Positions 1 through 7,399 of a DNA stretch of 14,955 nt are shown in pieces. The number at the start of each line of letters is the position of its first letter. Within the stretch, counting starts at the first letter, position 1. The DNA is from Thermoflexales bacterium (GTDB lineage: Bacteria > Chloroflexota > Anaerolineae > Fen-1058). Location: NCBI GenBank assembly GCA_030834835.1, contig JAUQXD010000221.1, forward strand, positions 1 to 14,955. The letters are read 5' to 3'. The notes below the pieces were generated by a model. That model was not told the DNA's origin and did no database searches. It was given only the letters and a program-made list of their open reading frames with translations. A program made the translations under genes and the position numbers.

Positions 1-2
1 TC

Positions 3-926
3 GAGGTTACCACCGGACGCCTGGGCGCGCGGCACTGGCTCTATCGCCGCCGGATTCTGCTGACGGTCGTGCTGGAGATGCCGCTGGCGGTGTTCATCTG
101 CGGCCCGTTTGCATATGTGGTCGTCGAGACGCGGCCCGATCATCACCCGGTCTGTTGCGAGACGCCGCTGGATTACGGGGCGGCCACGTATGAAACCGTC
201 TCGATCCACGCTCCGGATAACATCACGCTGGCGGGCTGGTATGTGCCGCCGCCGACTGCGCCCGGCCCAGTGATCGTGCTGTTGCACGGCGGGCGTGGCG
301 ATCGACGCGGTACGGCCTGGTACGCTCGCGAGTTGATCGCCGCTGGCTATGGCGTGCTGATGTACGATCAGCGCGCACAGGGCGAATCGACGGGCGACCT
401 GAGCACGCTGGGCTGGCAGGACGGTGACGATCTGCTAGCCGTGATCGCGCATCTGGAAGCGCGCGCGGAGGTCGATGCAAAACGGATCGGAGTGGTGGGT
501 TTGTCACGGGGCGGGCACATCGCGCTGAATGCGGCCCATCTGGCCCCCGATCGCATCGCGGCGATCTGGGCGGACGGCGTGCAGGCTCAACGGCTGGATG
601 ATTTTCCACCGGCCGAGAGTGCAGGCGAAGGCTTTGCGACGTTCATCAATGGGCTGATCTTGAATATGACCGAACTGCGATTAGGCCGTGCTGCGCCGCC
701 CGCCTATTCGCAGATTCTGGCGGAACTCGATCGGCCAATCGTGCTGGTCGCTGGCGGCCTGGATGATTTCGAGCGACGGGCCAATCAACGCTATGCGCAA
801 CTCGGCAATCCAAACGTGCAGGTCTGGCTGATCGATCAGGCGCCTCACGTGGGCGGGGCGTTCGTGATTCCCGGTGAATACCGCCGGCGCATGCTGGCCT
901 TTTTTCAGGTAACGTTGAAGGATTGA
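3..926 (+). CDS. Membrane-anchored alpha/beta hydrolase (5' partial)
   Basis: An alpha/beta-hydrolase-fold enzyme, probably a serine esterase or peptidase of the dienelactone hydrolase/BAAT-like type. Substrate unknown. The frame is open from base 3 with no stop, so the true start is probably upstream; a GTG at 69 is the first in-window candidate. Numbering from that GTG, the nucleophile elbow is GLSRGG with Ser146, the acid is Asp232 or Asp233 in GGLDD, and the base is His260 in APHVGG. The oxyanion segment is LLHGG (71-75). Upstream of the hydrolase fold, Arg-Arg-Arg followed by a run of hydrophobic residues (codons about 54-126) looks like a single N-terminal membrane anchor, placing the catalytic domain outside the cytoplasm (inferred). 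It ends 31 bases before the preferred fabF start (958), so the two are probably co-transcribed. Family is secure; function is open. Confidence 0.88.
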   Translation, partial: EVTTGRLGARHWLYRRRILLTVVLEMPLAVFICGPFAYVVVETRPDHHPVCCETPLDYGAATYETVSIHAPDNITLAGWYVPPPTAPGPVIVLLHGGRGDRRGTAWYARELIAAGYGVLMYDQRAQGESTGDLSTLGWQDGDDLLAVIAHLEARAEVDAKRIGVVGLSRGGHIALNAAHLAPDRIAAIWADGVQAQRLDDFPPAESAGEGFATFINGLILNMTELRLGRAAPPAYSQILAELDRPIVLVAGGLDDFERRANQRYAQLGNPNVQVWLIDQAPHVGGAFVIPGEYRRRMLAFFQVTLKD

Positions 927-957
927 TTCAACCCACATCATTGAGATGAGGCACAGC

Positions 958-2256
958 ATGGATGCTGCTCGAACTCGTGTGGTGATTACCGGCCTCGGCG
1001 CGATCTCGCCGCTGGCGTTGAATGTGCCCGACCTGTGGGCGCGATTGGTGGCGGGCCAATCGGGCGTAGCGCGCATCACGCAATTTGATGCCAGCCATAT
1101 GCCGTGCCAGATCGCGGGCGAGGTGAAAGACTTTGATCCGAAGGATTATATGGACGCCCGTGAGGCCCGTCGCATGTCACGCGCCTCGCAGTTTGCGCTG
1201 GCCGCGACGCGCGAGGCGCTATCGGACGCCGGTCTGATCGGCGGACTGAGTGGCGGCTTTAGTGATCCTGAACGCGTCGGTGTCGTATTGGGCAACGGCA
1301 TCGGCGGCATCGAGAAGATCGCGGAAGCGGTAGAGGTACAACGGCAGCGCGGCTACGATAAACTCAATCCATTTTTGCTGCCGGCCATGTTGAGCAATTT
1401 GCCGGGCCATCACATCAGCAAGGCTCATCGCGCGTTGGGGCCGCTGAATACGGTGGTCACGGCCTGCGCAGCAGGTACGCAAGCCGTGGGCGAGGGCGCG
1501 GAGTTGATTAGGCGCGGCGCGGCCGATGTCGTGATCGCGGGCGGGGTGGAAGCGGCGATTCAAGATTTCCTCATCGGCTGTTTCTGCTCGATGCGCGCCT
1601 TGCCGACTTCGTACAACGATCAACCTGAACGCGCCTCGCGCCCCTTCGATAAAAATCGCGAAGGCTTCATCTTCTCGGAGGGCTGCGGCATTTTGATTTT
1701 GGAGCGGCTGGAGAACGCGCTCGATCGGGGCGCGCCCATCTACGCGGAAGTGCTGGGGCACGCTGCGTCGTCCGATGCGTATGATGTCGCCAAACCCGAT
1801 CCCGAAGGCGCGGGAGCGGTGCGTGTGATGCGCTGGGCGCTGCGCGACGCGGGTCTGACACCCGATCGGATCGACTACATCAACGCGCATGGCACGTCGA
1901 CGGCGGCCAATGATGCGGGCGAGACGCGGGCCATCAAGCAAGTGTTTGGCGAACGCGCCTACTCCACCCCGATCAGTTCCACCAAATCGATGATCGGTCA
2001 TACGCTGGGCGCGGCGGGCGCGCTGGAAGCGATCGTATGCGTGCAGACCTTGCGTCATGATCTCATCCATCCCACGATCAACTACGAAACGCCCGATCCG
2101 GATTGCGATCTGGATTACGTGCCCAACACCGCTCGATCAACTCCAGTGCGTGCAACGCTCTCCAACTCGTTTGGCCTGGGCGGGCAAAACGCGAGTCTGG
2201 TGCTGGGCAAACTCGCGGATGGTAATCACGAGGGCCTTCCCCGCCTGGGGGCGTGA
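958..2256 (+). CDS. fabF: Beta-ketoacyl-ACP synthase II (KAS II)
   Basis: Condensing enzyme of type II fatty acid synthesis. It elongates acyl-ACP with malonyl-ACP in the cytosol. The protein opens with the family-typical VVITGLGAISPL. Numbered from the Met at 958, the Cys-His-His set is complete: Cys170 in TACAAGTQA, His311 in NAHGTST and His348 in MIGHTLGAAGA, with the structural Lys343 in SSTKS. The Gly-rich gatekeeper loop NSFGLGGQN is near the C-terminus. At 432 residues it is slightly longer than typical FabF (about 410-415) because of a short polar tail. An in-frame ATG at 946 exists, but GATGAGG at 945-951 lies 6 bases upstream of 958 and acts as a Shine-Dalgarno only for the second ATG, so 958 is preferred. 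It follows the hydrolase at operon-like spacing. A dedicated polyketide or secondary-lipid KAS is possible, since no other fab genes are visible. Confidence 0.93.
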   Translation: MDAARTRVVITGLGAISPLALNVPDLWARLVAGQSGVARITQFDASHMPCQIAGEVKDFDPKDYMDAREARRMSRASQFALAATREALSDAGLIGGLSGGFSDPERVGVVLGNGIGGIEKIAEAVEVQRQRGYDKLNPFLLPAMLSNLPGHHISKAHRALGPLNTVVTACAAGTQAVGEGAELIRRGAADVVIAGGVEAAIQDFLIGCFCSMRALPTSYNDQPERASRPFDKNREGFIFSEGCGILILERLENALDRGAPIYAEVLGHAASSDAYDVAKPDPEGAGAVRVMRWALRDAGLTPDRIDYINAHGTSTAANDAGETRAIKQVFGERAYSTPISSTKSMIGHTLGAAGALEAIVCVQTLRHDLIHPTINYETPDPDCDLDYVPNTARSTPVRATLSNSFGLGGQNASLVLGKLADGNHEGLPRLGA

Positions 2257-2262
2257 TGCCTT

Positions 2263-2291
2263 TTGACTCGTGTTCCAAATCGGTCTATACT
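2263..2291 (+). promoter_or_regulatory. Sigma70-type promoter for the sensor-kinase operon
   Basis: TTGACT at 2263-2268 and TATACT at 2286-2291 are separated by exactly 17 bases, and each matches the consensus hexamer at 5 of 6 positions. The expected start point is about 2298, only a few bases before AGGAGG (2301-2306), the ribosome site of the kinase at 2315. The 5' leader would therefore be very short. The promoter makes the kinase/regulator pair independent of the fabF operon. Confidence 0.72.
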
Positions 2292-2314
2292 GAATCTATC
2301 AGGAGGCCGAGAGT

Positions 2315-4513
2315 ATGTCGCTCCGTGTCAAATCACTACTGGTCGTTGTACTGACGACGGCGATCTTGCTGGTAACCTCACTGGTCCTCACCCGCCTCAT
2401 CCTGACCGATAGTTTTACCCGCCTGGAACAAACCGATACGACCGCGCATGTCGAACGCGCCATAAACGCGCTGACCGACGATCTGGCTGCGCTCGCCAGG
2501 ACCGCCAATGACTATGCCGCCTGGGATGACACCTATAACTTCATGGCGAGTCGCGATACGGCTTATCTGGACGCGAACTACCCTGACGCCACTTTCACCA
2601 ACAGCCGGCTCAACCTGGTGACGCTGGTCGATACAATGGGACAGGTTGTTTTCGCCAAAGCAGTCGATTTCGATCAGGCGCAGGAGATTCCGGTCTCGCC
2701 AGAGATGTTGGACGTTGTTGTCCGCCATCCGGCTTTACTGCGGCCGGCGCAATCGCTGAGTTCAACTGTCGGCGTGCTGATGCTGTCCACCGGCCCGCTG
2801 CTGGTTGCGGTCCAGCCCATTCTTCCCGGCGATGAAGCCGGCCCCACGCGCGGAGCACTGCTGATGGGCCGCGCACTCACGACGGACGAGATCAACCGGC
2901 TGGGCGAAGTGACCCGGCTGACGCTGGCCGTCCATTTACCGGGCGATGTTCTGCCGCCGGAAGCACAGGCCGCTGCGGCGGCCCTGTCGGCGCAACAGCC
3001 GATTGTGGTGCGTCCGGTCAGTGAACAACTCGTGCAAGGCTATACCTGGCTGAACGACATCACCGATCAGCCCGCGCTGCTCTTGCGTGTTGATCGCGTT
3101 CGCGAGATTTATCAGCAGGGTCAGTTGACGCTGTCGCTCCTGGCGCTGGTGCTGGTGCCCGGTGGCTTGCTCATCGGCGGGGTGCTGGCCTGGGCGTTGC
3201 AGCTCATGGTGGTCTCACGTCTGGGGCGGCTCAGCCGCGAGGTGCAGGCCATCGGCGTGAGTGGCGATCTGGACCGGCGCGTCTCACCGCAGGGTACTGA
3301 CGAGTTGGGCAGCCTGGCCGCCGAGATGAATCGCATGCTTACATCGTTGGACGACACACAGCGTCAGTTGCGCCAGCGTGAGCGCGAAGCCATCACGTTG
3401 CTGGACAGTATCCCCGCTTTCGCTTTCTTCAAAGATGCGGCCGGGCATTACGTTGTCGCCAACCAGAAATTCTGCGAGGCGCTGCATCACACGCGCGCTG
3501 AAGTCGCCGGCAAAACCGATTATGACTTCTATCCCCCGGACCGCGCCGAGCGCTATCGCGCCGACGATGTATACGTCATGGAACACGGCGAAACGCGCGA
3601 GGTCAGCGAAGAAACCATCGGGCAGGGGCCAAACGCCATCGTGCTGGCTACCAAGAAAGTGCCGCTCAAGGATGAGCACGGCCAGGTGATCGGGCTAATC
3701 GGTCTGGCGTTTGATATTACGGAGCGCAAACGCACAGCGCAAGAACTGGCCGTCGCGCGCGATCAGGCGTTGGCTGCGCTGCGTTTCAAATCGCAGCTGC
3801 TGGCAAACGTCAGCCATGATCTACGTACCCCCATCAGCGCCATCCTGGGCTATGCCGAGATGCTGCAGGCCGGAATCTACGGCTCGCTGCCGGAACAACA
3901 ACTTGAACCGTTGGCGCGCATCATCACGAACAGCCATCAACTGGGGCGGCTTGTCTCCGATCTGCTCGATCAGTCCCGGCTGGATGCGGGCAAACTGGAA
4001 CTGCGCTTCGGTCCTTTTGCGCCGATTGATCTGGTTGAATCGATCAAGGCAACCGCCAGCCTCGGCGCTCGCGAGAAGCATCTCGAACTGATCGGCGAGG
4101 TAGCCGCTGACGTTCCACTGGAAATTATCGGCGATTACGAACGGGTTCATCAGATCGTGCTAAACCTGGTGGATAATGCCATTCGTTTTACGGATGACGG
4201 CTCGGTTACGATTCGCATCAGCCGTCCCAATGCGGCGCAGTCTGCGGCGCAACATGCGGTGTCCTACGCCATTGAGGTCATCGATACCGGCTGCGGTATT
4301 GCGCCGGACGAACAGGCGAGAGTCTTTGAGGTGTTTCAGCAGGGCAGCGTGCAGGCGTCAGGGCGCTATAAGGGCCTTGGCTTGGGCTTATCGATTGTCA
4401 AACAACTGGTGGCCCGCATGGGCGGACAGATTAACTTAGTCAGCCAGGTTGGTCAGGGCACCACTTTTACTGTCGTTTTGCCGCTCTCACCTGAAGCAAA
4501 GGAGCCAGCATGA
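2315..4513 (+). CDS. CHASE4-HAMP-PAS sensor histidine kinase
   Basis: Membrane-bound sensor kinase of a two-component system. Layout (732 aa): TM1 at about 7-30; an extracellular sensory region 31-268 whose beginning (DYAAWDDTYNFM, 67-78) matches the CHASE4 pattern; TM2 at about 270-300; HAMP about 298-350; PAS about 360-470, ending in the usual DITERK; HisKA with phospho-acceptor His501 in NVSHDLRTP; then the HATPase domain. Its N box is LNLVDNAIRF (Asn617, Asn621), its G1 box is DTGCGI (657-662), its F-like box is VFEVF and its G2 box is GLGLGLS (687-693). All catalytic boxes are intact. The start is fixed by AGGAGG at 2301-2306, 8 bases upstream. Its stop overlaps the next gene's ATG by four bases, indicating translational coupling to the response regulator. 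The ligand cannot be read from sequence. Confidence 0.95.
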   Translation: MSLRVKSLLVVVLTTAILLVTSLVLTRLILTDSFTRLEQTDTTAHVERAINALTDDLAALARTANDYAAWDDTYNFMASRDTAYLDANYPDATFTNSRLNLVTLVDTMGQVVFAKAVDFDQAQEIPVSPEMLDVVVRHPALLRPAQSLSSTVGVLMLSTGPLLVAVQPILPGDEAGPTRGALLMGRALTTDEINRLGEVTRLTLAVHLPGDVLPPEAQAAAAALSAQQPIVVRPVSEQLVQGYTWLNDITDQPALLLRVDRVREIYQQGQLTLSLLALVLVPGGLLIGGVLAWALQLMVVSRLGRLSREVQAIGVSGDLDRRVSPQGTDELGSLAAEMNRMLTSLDDTQRQLRQREREAITLLDSIPAFAFFKDAAGHYVVANQKFCEALHHTRAEVAGKTDYDFYPPDRAERYRADDVYVMEHGETREVSEETIGQGPNAIVLATKKVPLKDEHGQVIGLIGLAFDITERKRTAQELAVARDQALAALRFKSQLLANVSHDLRTPISAILGYAEMLQAGIYGSLPEQQLEPLARIITNSHQLGRLVSDLLDQSRLDAGKLELRFGPFAPIDLVESIKATASLGAREKHLELIGEVAADVPLEIIGDYERVHQIVLNLVDNAIRFTDDGSVTIRISRPNAAQSAAQHAVSYAIEVIDTGCGIAPDEQARVFEVFQQGSVQASGRYKGLGLGLSIVKQLVARMGGQINLVSQVGQGTTFTVVLPLSPEAKEPA

Positions 4514-4875
4514 GTATCTCCCGGGCATTGGTGATCGAAGACGATCGCGATTTGTCGTTGATCTTCGCTCAGGCTTTGCGCACGGCCGGCTTTGAAGTCG
4601 AAACGGTGAACACGGCCGCTGACGCCTTCAAGTGGTTGGCGAACACCGATCCGCAGGTCGTCACACTGGATTTGCACTTACAACAGACGAAGGGCGATGA
4701 GATTTTGCGATACATCCGCGCTGAGCCGCGCCTGGCGCAGACTAATATCATCGTCACTACGGCCGATTCGGCGATGGCCGACGCACTGCACGATGAGGCC
4801 GATTACGTCCTCATTAAGCCGATTAGCTTTACACAGCTGCGCGATCTAACGATGCGACTCAAGAGTCTGTTCTAG
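4510..4875 (+). CDS. Single-domain response regulator (receiver only)
   Basis: A 121-residue CheY-like receiver with no output domain. It presumably accepts phosphate from the kinase immediately upstream. The acidic pocket is Asp11-Asp12 (VIEDD), the phospho-acceptor is Asp54 in VTLDLHL, the conserved hydroxyl residue is Thr84 in VTTAD, and Lys103-Pro104 sits in LIKPIS. The start overlaps the kinase stop (ATGA), and AAAGGAG at 4498-4504 is well spaced. With no DNA-binding or enzymatic domain, it must act through protein-protein contact, or pass phosphate on through a relay encoded elsewhere. Which of these applies cannot be decided here. Confidence 0.93.
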   Translation: MSISRALVIEDDRDLSLIFAQALRTAGFEVETVNTAADAFKWLANTDPQVVTLDLHLQQTKGDEILRYIRAEPRLAQTNIIVTTADSAMADALHDEADYVLIKPISFTQLRDLTMRLKSLF

Positions 4876-4896
4876 TCGGACCCCGTGTAACTCATC

Positions 4897-4940
4897 AACT
4901 GGTGAACCGGTAACCGGTCAACTGATTACCGATTACTGAT
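4897..4940. repeat. Degenerate heptanucleotide tandem repeat
   Basis: Six consecutive units of 7 or 8 bases with approximate consensus (C/G)AAC(C/T)G(G/A)T: AACTGGT, GAACCGGT, AACCGGT, CAACTGAT, TACCGAT, TACTGAT. The array fills the gap between the response regulator and the convergent DUF6544-like gene, and its last units run into that gene's final codons (stop at 4926-4928). It includes a 5-bp hairpin (ACCGG-taa-CCGGT) but no T-tract, so it is not a clear terminator. It resembles the short tandem heptamers known from cyanobacterial genomes; a family relation is not claimed. Confidence 0.5.
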
Positions 4941-5654
4941 CTCCACCGGCTCGTTGTAAACAACCTCGGTTATCTTGATGTCGACATACGGCAGATCGCC
5001 ACCGGGCAACTTCCACACGGCTTGACCGCGAGTGGGTAGATTCAAGCCGCCCAGTTGGCCCCATTCCGTCATCGGCGTGTCCCAACGATCGAAAGTGTAC
5101 GTGCCTTTATTTTCCCGATAACGCATGGCGCTGAAATTGATCAGGCGGCCGTCGGGCGCGATGAAGAAGCGGGCGGTCACGCTCTGACCGTGATCGGTAT
5201 ACGTGACATCAAACGATTGATCGTCCACCGCTTGCCACGTGATGTAGTCGTTCAGCAATGCGATCGGGAACCATGTCGTTTCATTGAGATAGCGCATCAT
5301 CGTGCCCTGATCGATCTCCGGGCCGCGCGCGTCGAAGAGGGTGAACAGCCCGGCAATTTTGCCGAACATATGGCCGTGGCCGTTTTGATAGATGTCGTCG
5401 CCGGTGACGATCCATAGGCCGACCATTTTGAAGCGCGCTTGCCAGCGAAAGGCAGGTGGATTCGTGGTATACACCTGATCGGCTTTGATGGGCATCCACG
5501 GTCTGTCGGCGCCCAGACGGAAAATCCCGGTGTACTGGATGCGTACCGTATCGATCCACGGCTTCCCAATGACGCCCGTGTAATTCATGTAGCGCTGTGC
5601 GGCTTCTGGCAGATGCTTCAGCATATCGGCGGTGACGAGTCGTTGATTGTTCAT
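4926..5654 (-). CDS. DUF6544 (DUF6920-like) family protein
   Basis: A 242-residue protein of a conserved but uncharacterised family. The N-terminal segment LPEAAQRYMNYTGVIGKP (15-32), the WMP motif at 53-55, the VY after it and the RYLNETTWFPIALL stretch (121-134) fit the DUF6544/DUF6920 pattern as I remember it; this is recognition by eye, not a search. No signal peptide or membrane helix is present, so it is probably cytosolic. The sequence predicts mostly beta strand with many Trp/Tyr/Phe, suggesting a lipid- or ligand-binding barrel (inference only). GGAG at 5665-5668, 10 bases from the ATG, supports the start. It is monocistronic, convergent with the kinase operon, and the only coding feature on the minus strand. 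No promoter could be assigned with confidence upstream. Confidence 0.8.
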   Translation of the reverse strand: MNNQRLVTADMLKHLPEAAQRYMNYTGVIGKPWIDTVRIQYTGIFRLGADRPWMPIKADQVYTTNPPAFRWQARFKMVGLWIVTGDDIYQNGHGHMFGKIAGLFTLFDARGPEIDQGTMMRYLNETTWFPIALLNDYITWQAVDDQSFDVTYTDHGQSVTARFFIAPDGRLINFSAMRYRENKGTYTFDRWDTPMTEWGQLGGLNLPTRGQAVWKLPGGDLPYVDIKITEVVYNEPVEISNR

Positions 5655-5837
5655 GATGTTTTGACTCCAATGGTTTTGCTTTGAGCGAGAGTATGGTGAT
5701 TGGGTAACGGCTCACCCGGTTATGCTCACAGCGCCGTCCCCGGCGCGCTTCTTTGGTTGCCTGGTGGGTTGCAGTCTGATGGTGAGGGGTGTAAACACAG
5801 CCATCCCGATAGGCAGATGCGCCAATTATACCGGAGA

Positions 5838-5866
5838 TTGACGCCGGTCAGGGCGCGTGATACAAT
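5838..5866 (+). promoter_or_regulatory. Sigma70-type promoter of tRNA-Arg
   Basis: TTGACG at 5838-5843 and TACAAT at 5861-5866 are spaced by 17 bases; each is 5 of 6 to consensus. The start point would be near 5873. The short tRNA leader then carries a hairpin (CAAGG 5876-5880 with CCTTG 5887-5891) immediately before the tRNA 5' end, which may guide RNase P processing. Confidence 0.72.
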
Positions 5867-5892
5867 CTCGCGCGACAAGGTTTTAGCCTTGC

Positions 5893-5965
5893 GCCCTCTT
5901 AGCTCAATGGATAGAGCGCCTGACTTCGGATCAGACGGTTGTGGGTTCGACTCCCGCAGAGGGCA
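5893..5965 (+). tRNA. tRNA-Arg (anticodon TCG)
   Basis: A complete 73-base cloverleaf. The acceptor arm GCCCTCT (5893-5899) pairs with AGAGGGC (5958-5964), and the discriminator A is at 5965. The D arm is GCTC/GAGC. The anticodon loop CTTCGGA (5924-5930) has TCG at 5926-5928, reading CGA and possibly other CGN codons. The T arm GTGGG/CCCGC carries loop TTCGACT. The 27-43 pair (C5919/A5935) is a mismatch; all other stem pairs form, with one G-U in the T arm. The 3' CCA is not encoded and must be added by nucleotidyltransferase. Confidence 0.97.
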
Positions 5966-5972
5966 CCTGCAA

Positions 5973-6018
5973 AGACACGGAAGCACTCCCATCCATCTGT
6001 GGAGCGTCTTCCGTGTTT
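5973..6018 (+). terminator. Hairpin downstream of tRNA-Arg, likely terminator
   Basis: ACACGGAAG (5975-5983) pairs perfectly with CTTCCGTGT (6008-6016), and the inner CTCC (5986-5989) pairs with GGAG (6001-6004). The 3' side ends in only three T residues, so as an intrinsic terminator it is imperfect; it may instead serve as a 3' processing/stability hairpin. It separates the tRNA from the peptide cluster that follows. Confidence 0.5.
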
Positions 6019-6048
6019 GCGCTTCCGGTGCTGAACGAAGAGGAAGAT

Positions 6049-6084
6049 ATGAAACGCTGTAGTAAGTGCGGGCCACATGACTGA
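6049..6084 (+). CDS. Possible 11-codon leader ORF overlapping the protease start
   Basis: ATG at 6049 has an excellent purine-rich ribosome site (GAAGAGGAAG just upstream) and encodes MKRCSKCGPHD, stopping at 6082-6084. The protease ATG at 6077 lies inside its last codons in a different frame. The protease itself has no good Shine-Dalgarno, so translation could be coupled through this mini-ORF. The CSKCG string also looks like the beginning of a zinc-ribbon protein, so it may be a remnant of a truncated gene. Both readings are inference; a chance ORF is equally possible. Confidence 0.3.
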   Translation: MKRCSKCGPHD

Positions 6085-6553
6085 TTCAGCTGCAATCCAC
6101 GCCGACACATGGCTGCCCCTGCTGAAGGAAGCGCTGGCGAAAGAAGGCCGCTTTCGCTGGCCGCTGCGCGGCACCAGTATGCTGCCCACCCTGCCGGCTG
6201 AATGCGAGATCGAACTGGTGCCGTTGTTGCCGCCGGTGCGCCTGGGCGAGTTGATCGTGTTTGTCGTGGACGATACGTTGATCGCGCATCGCCTGGTGCG
6301 TCGAACCGGGAAGCACTGGATCGCGCAGGGCGATCACCGGCTTGCGCCCGATCGACCCGTGCTGCCCGATCAGGTATTGGGCCGCGTGCTGGCGGCCTAT
6401 CAGGATAATCGCCGCTGCTGGCCAGGTCGCCGGGCGGCTGTTTCGCGCCTCGTGTGGCTGGCGCGTTATCACGTGCTGCGAGTGGTGCGGGCGGCGTGGC
6501 GCGTGATGCGGCGCATGGTGCGGCGCGCGCGCCGGGTCGTGTTGCATGGCTGA
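6077..6553 (+). CDS. S24/S26-family signal-peptidase-like protease, RiPP-associated
   Basis: A 158-residue serine protease of the S24/S26 clan. RGTSMLPTL (31-39) is the signal-peptidase box, with nucleophile Ser34. The second block LIAHRLV (68-74) supplies a His (His71) where bacterial signal peptidase I has a catalytic Lys, and WIAQGDH (81-87) supplies Asp86. This is the Ser/His/Asp arrangement of the SipW/SEC11 (S26B) branch. Unlike true signal peptidases it lacks an N-terminal membrane helix. Instead it ends in a strongly basic amphipathic stretch (112-157, many Arg and Trp) that could bind membrane or peptide. It overlaps the HprK-like gene by 8 bases, so they are co-translated. In the context of a PqqD, a radical SAM enzyme and a candidate precursor, it is the most plausible leader protease (inference). 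The start has no clear ribosome site; see the mini-ORF at 6049. Confidence 0.85.
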   Translation: MTDSAAIHADTWLPLLKEALAKEGRFRWPLRGTSMLPTLPAECEIELVPLLPPVRLGELIVFVVDDTLIAHRLVRRTGKHWIAQGDHRLAPDRPVLPDQVLGRVLAAYQDNRRCWPGRRAAVSRLVWLARYHVLRVVRAAWRVMRRMVRRARRVVLHG

Positions 6554-7367
6554 TCGATTGGTGCTGGACATCGGCGGCGTGGTCTGCGAGGTGAATCTGC
6601 CGCAATCAACGTGGTACGCGCCGTTGGCCGCGCGTTATGCCCCGTTCCTCAGTTCGACTGACCCCGACTGGCACGTTGACCTGCAGCTTGATCCAGGACC
6701 AATCAAGGGTGGCAACTCCTCGATTGAGCATACCGAGGCTGTTACTCGGTTTCAGGTTGCACCCTATGCCGGAATGATCGATCTCGACACCCGACAGGCC
6801 CTTGTCACCACACCGGACGAATTTAGCGCCGACGAGATAATCGAGCGGGTATTGGCCTACATTTGTATGCAGATTTTACCACGCCAGCATCAAGCATTGT
6901 GGCTGCATGCTGCGGGCCTCGTATTCAATGGTCTGGGCTATGTATTCTTCGGGCCGTCTATGGCCGGCAAAACGACGCTCGCAAAACTGGCGCGCGATCG
7001 GGCGGAGATATTGTCGGATGAGAACGTCATCGTCCGTTACGGTGCAAATGGACCGCAGTTGATCAGCACGCCCTTTTGGGGACATCGTACCCCGCTGGAG
7101 GTGATCCAGCGCGTCCGCCGCAGCGTCCCACTGCGGGCCTTATTCGCTTTGCGGCATACCACCGACTTTCAGCTGCGCCCCTTGAGCGCCACCGAAGCCG
7201 TCCTGGCACTGCTCGCGACCTGGATAGTGCCTACCGAACGCGCGGACAGCGCGGCCGCCTGGCTGGGTACCGCCGGGCATTTGGTGCAACAGGCACCCGT
7301 TTATGAGTTGAGCTTTGCGCCCACACCTCAGGTCTGGTCGTTCCTGGAACAGCAAGGATTGCTATAG
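6546..7367 (+). CDS. HprK-like (HPr kinase-related) P-loop kinase, RiPP-associated
   Basis: A 273-residue cytosolic protein whose C-terminal two thirds match the HPr(Ser) kinase fold. It has His121 in LHAAGLVFNG, a Walker A loop GPSMAGKTT (136-144) and an acidic pair Asp158-Glu159 in LSDEN, aligning with the HprK pattern H-G...GxxGxGKS...ADD. Residues 1-110 form a variable N-terminal domain as in the HprK-related proteins of peptide clusters. Genuine HprK works on HPr, but no phosphotransferase genes are seen here. Related kinases in lasso-peptide clusters phosphorylate a Ser of the precursor, so phosphorylation of a Ser/Thr in the 9310-9504 peptide is the natural hypothesis. It overlaps the upstream protease by 8 bases. 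The SynChlorMet and HPr-rel-A cassettes (TIGRFAM-style names, from memory) contain comparable proteins. Confidence 0.83.
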   Translation: MADRLVLDIGGVVCEVNLPQSTWYAPLAARYAPFLSSTDPDWHVDLQLDPGPIKGGNSSIEHTEAVTRFQVAPYAGMIDLDTRQALVTTPDEFSADEIIERVLAYICMQILPRQHQALWLHAAGLVFNGLGYVFFGPSMAGKTTLAKLARDRAEILSDENVIVRYGANGPQLISTPFWGHRTPLEVIQRVRRSVPLRALFALRHTTDFQLRPLSATEAVLALLATWIVPTERADSAAAWLGTAGHLVQQAPVYELSFAPTPQVWSFLEQQGLL

Positions 7368-7399
7368 ACTGTCGCTTCACGAGCGGCCGGCGGCGTAGC

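Noticed and set aside
1219..2070. Long minus-strand open frame opposite fabF
   Set aside because: It is antisense to a gene with all catalytic motifs; the product is low-complexity, Arg/His-rich and has no family features. GC-rich third positions create such frames.
5731..5746. GCGCCG-tccc-CGGCGC hairpin as a terminator
   Set aside because: There is no T-tract and no gene upstream on either strand that would end here; a short GC-rich palindrome is expected by chance.
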